64,000 bases of DNA, from contig NZ_JAZDDH010000001.1 of the NCBI RefSeq assembly GCF_037081715.1, positions 2,294,001-2,358,000 of the forward strand. The letters run 5' to 3'. Both the position numbers and the translations under genes were made by a program. Position 1 is the stretch's first letter. Every line of letters begins with the position of its first letter. The notes beneath the pieces are model-generated. The model made no database searches and was not told the DNA's origin. It worked only from the letters and a program-made list of their open reading frames with translations. The DNA is from Halalkalicoccus sp. CG83 (GTDB lineage: Archaea; Halobacteriota; Halobacteria; Halobacteriales; Halalkalicoccaceae). This document shows, in pieces, positions 62,249-64,000 of the stretch.

Positions 62249-63703
62249 ATGATGGATCAACCGAACATTGCAGTGGTCGTCATGGACACGGCTCGAGCGA
62301 CGGACACCGTCCCGGCGGATCCCTCCCTGACGCCGACGCTCGCGGAGCTCGCGGATGAGGGGGTCGCCTACGAACGGGCGTTCACGAGTGCCCCGTGGAC
62401 GCTGCCGTCGCACGCCTCGCTCTTTACGGGCACGTACTCGTCGAGGCACGGTGCCCACGGCGACCATACGTACCTCGAGGAGGAGTGGACGACGCTCGCG
62501 GAGGCGTTCTCGGCAGCGGGTTACGAGACGGTGGGAGTGTCGAGCAACACGTGGCTCACCGAGGAGTTCGGGTTCGCGCGCGGGTTCGAGTCGTTCTATC
62601 GGACCTGGCAGTTCATCCAGTCGGGCACCGACCTGGGAGAGCTCACCCGGATCAAACACTCGAGCGGAAAGGTCGACGCCTTCCTCTCGCGGCTGCTCGA
62701 CGGGAACCCACTGGTGAACGGCGTGAACGCCTTCTACGACCAGTTCATCCGTGGAACGGACGACGACGGTGCCGAGCGAGCGACGAGCATGCTCGCCGAC
62801 TGGCTCGGCGAGCGCGAGGGGGATCGCCCCTTCTTCTGCTTCGCGAACTACATCGAGCCCCACGTCGAGTACAGCCCGCCCCGTGAGGTCGCAGAACGGT
62901 TCCTCCCCGAGGGCAGCTACGAGACCGCACGCGAGATCAGACAGCAGCCACGCGCCTACGACGTCGACGAGTACGACCTCACCGAGACGGAGTTCTCGCT
63001 GCTGCGCGGACTCTATCGGGGAGAGCTCGCCTACCTCGACTCGCAGATCGCCTCGCTGCGCGAGGCGTTGATCGAGGCCGGCGAGTGGGAGGACACCGTG
63101 CTCGTGGTCTGTGGTGATCACGGCGAAAACATCGGCGATCACGGCTTCTTCGGACACCAGTACAACGTCTACGACACGCTGTTGCACGTCCCGCTGATCG
63201 TCCACGGCGAGGGGTTCGACCCCGCCGCGGGCGAGGACGAACTCGTTCAACTGCTCGACCTGTTCCCGACGCTGCTCGACGTCGCCGACCTCGACGCGCC
63301 GGCGGCCCGCGAGCAGGCACAGGGGCGGTCGTTGCTCGAGCGCGACGAGCCCCGCGAGGCGGTGTTCGCCGAGTACGTCGCCCCTCAGCCCTCGATGGAA
63401 CAGCTCGAGGAGCGTTTCGGCGAGATCCCCGAGGCCGTCTACGAGTACGACCGCTCGCTGCGGGCGATCCGGACGGACGACTACAAGTATCTCCGCGCCT
63501 CCGACGGGCTCCAGGAGCTCTACGACGTCAAGCGCGACCCCCAGGAGACGGTCGACCTCGCGGATGACGAGCCGGCGCTGGTCGAGGAGTTCGACGACCG
63601 CCTCGACGCCTGGGTCGACTCCTTCGAGCACGCCGACGGCGGCGGCGAGGTAGAGATGACCGACGCCACCAAAGGCCGGCTTCGCGATCTGGGCTACCTA
63701 TGA
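62249..63703 (+). CDS. Sulfatase-superfamily hydrolase, atypical active site
   Basis: Protein of 484 residues in the alkaline phosphatase/sulfatase fold: NIAVVVMDTARATD (first metal aspartate), APWTLPSHASLFTG, VCGDHGENIGDHG (second metal site) and FFGHQYNVYDTLLHVPLIV. Sulfatases need a Cys or Ser turned to formylglycine in C/S-x-P-S-R; here the site reads TLPSH, so it may use Thr or act as a phosphodiesterase. It ends LRDLGYL, like many haloarchaeal sulfatase-like proteins near glycan clusters. It overlaps the next gene. Confidence 0.85.
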   Translation: MMDQPNIAVVVMDTARATDTVPADPSLTPTLAELADEGVAYERAFTSAPWTLPSHASLFTGTYSSRHGAHGDHTYLEEEWTTLAEAFSAAGYETVGVSSNTWLTEEFGFARGFESFYRTWQFIQSGTDLGELTRIKHSSGKVDAFLSRLLDGNPLVNGVNAFYDQFIRGTDDDGAERATSMLADWLGEREGDRPFFCFANYIEPHVEYSPPREVAERFLPEGSYETAREIRQQPRAYDVDEYDLTETEFSLLRGLYRGELAYLDSQIASLREALIEAGEWEDTVLVVCGDHGENIGDHGFFGHQYNVYDTLLHVPLIVHGEGFDPAAGEDELVQLLDLFPTLLDVADLDAPAAREQAQGRSLLERDEPREAVFAEYVAPQPSMEQLEERFGEIPEAVYEYDRSLRAIRTDDYKYLRASDGLQELYDVKRDPQETVDLADDEPALVEEFDDRLDAWVDSFEHADGGGEVEMTDATKGRLRDLGYL

Positions 63704-64000
63704 GCGATCGTCCAAACGTTCTCTTCCTGCTGACCGACCAGGAGCGCTACGACCTCACCCTCCCCGGCTCCCCCGTCGAGACCCCCAACCTGGATCGGTT
63801 GAGCGAGGAGGGAATGCGATTCACGCGGGCGTACACCCCGATCAGTATCTGCTCGAGCGCGCGGGCGTCGCTGCTCACGGGGCTCTACCCCCACAACCAC
63901 GGGATGCTGAACAACTCCCACGAGTCCGACGCGATCCAGCCGAACCTCCCGACGGAGCTGCCGACGTTCGGGGAGTTGCTCTCGGAGGCGGGCTACACGA
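63700..64000 (+). CDS. Sulfatase (N-terminal part, cut by window edge)
   Basis: ATG 63700 overlaps the previous stop (ATGA). The first 100 codons show NVLFLLTDQERYD and the active-site SICSSARASLLTGLYPHNHG, the Cys-type C-x-x-x-R sulfatase signature needed for formylglycine formation, unlike its neighbour. It continues past the right edge. The substrate would be a sulfated polysaccharide or small sulfate ester. Confidence 0.85.
   Translation, partial: MSDRPNVLFLLTDQERYDLTLPGSPVETPNLDRLSEEGMRFTRAYTPISICSSARASLLTGLYPHNHGMLNNSHESDAIQPNLPTELPTFGELLSEAGYT

Overview
The window comes from a halophilic archaeon (class Halobacteria). The DNA is GC-rich and the predicted proteins are strongly acidic. 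TATA-box promoters sit 25-35 bases ahead of start codons, often with no leader. The gene set is haloarchaeal: a gas vesicle cluster, DNA topoisomerase VI next to gyrase, a proteasome beta subunit, DUF555, Tat lipoproteins and many small zinc-finger proteins. I do not assign a genus.

Layout. 1-9.2 kb is ordinary core: peroxiredoxin, HD protein, phosphate and SLC13 transporters, a universal stress protein, a P19-like lipoprotein and OsmC. 9.2-12.4 kb is an AT-richer islet that holds only a multicopper oxidase. Copies of a tRNA 3' end flank it, and an intact tRNA-Gly(TCC) lies on its right. 12.4-21.6 kb carries a C5-epimerase-like lipoprotein, a methyltransferase, phosphosugar mutase, nucleoside salvage genes (cytidine deaminase, nucleoside phosphorylase), a BKACE enzyme, a type II NADH dehydrogenase and arginase. 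22-30.6 kb is a topoisomerase block: gyrB-gyrA on the minus strand, head to head with top6B-top6A. Nine consecutive hairpins lie between gyrB and gyrA. 30.8-44.6 kb mixes membrane proteins (AI-2E family, a 7TM/ATP-grasp fusion, a mechanosensitive-channel-like protein) with regulators, psmB and an acyl-CoA ligase. 44.6-46.8 kb is a decayed, lower-GC patch with a permease fragment and dispersed repeats. 46.8-48.3 kb has an aminotransferase and ribH.

48.4-53.5 kb is the gas vesicle cluster. gvpF-G-H-I-J-K-L-M run left on the minus strand and gvpA-O run right. It contains the eight genes known to be essential in Halobacterium (A, F, G, J, K, L, M, O) plus H and I. The regulators gvpD/E, the shell-strengthening gvpC and the ATPase gvpN are absent. 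Downstream of gvpO, on the same strand, are a zinc-ribbon protein and four large, very acidic proteins (53.99-59.11 kb) that match no standard gvp gene. One has carboxypeptidase-regulatory-like repeats followed by 18-residue and 11-residue amphipathic helix repeats. The other three share a five-step GxxxG glycine zipper. This block is my candidate for a previously undescribed accessory system, perhaps a gas vesicle coat or attachment apparatus standing in for GvpC/GvpN. The function is inference only.

59.1-62 kb is a trehalose operon (otsA, otsB and two small partners). The window ends in two sulfatase-superfamily genes, the second cut by the edge.
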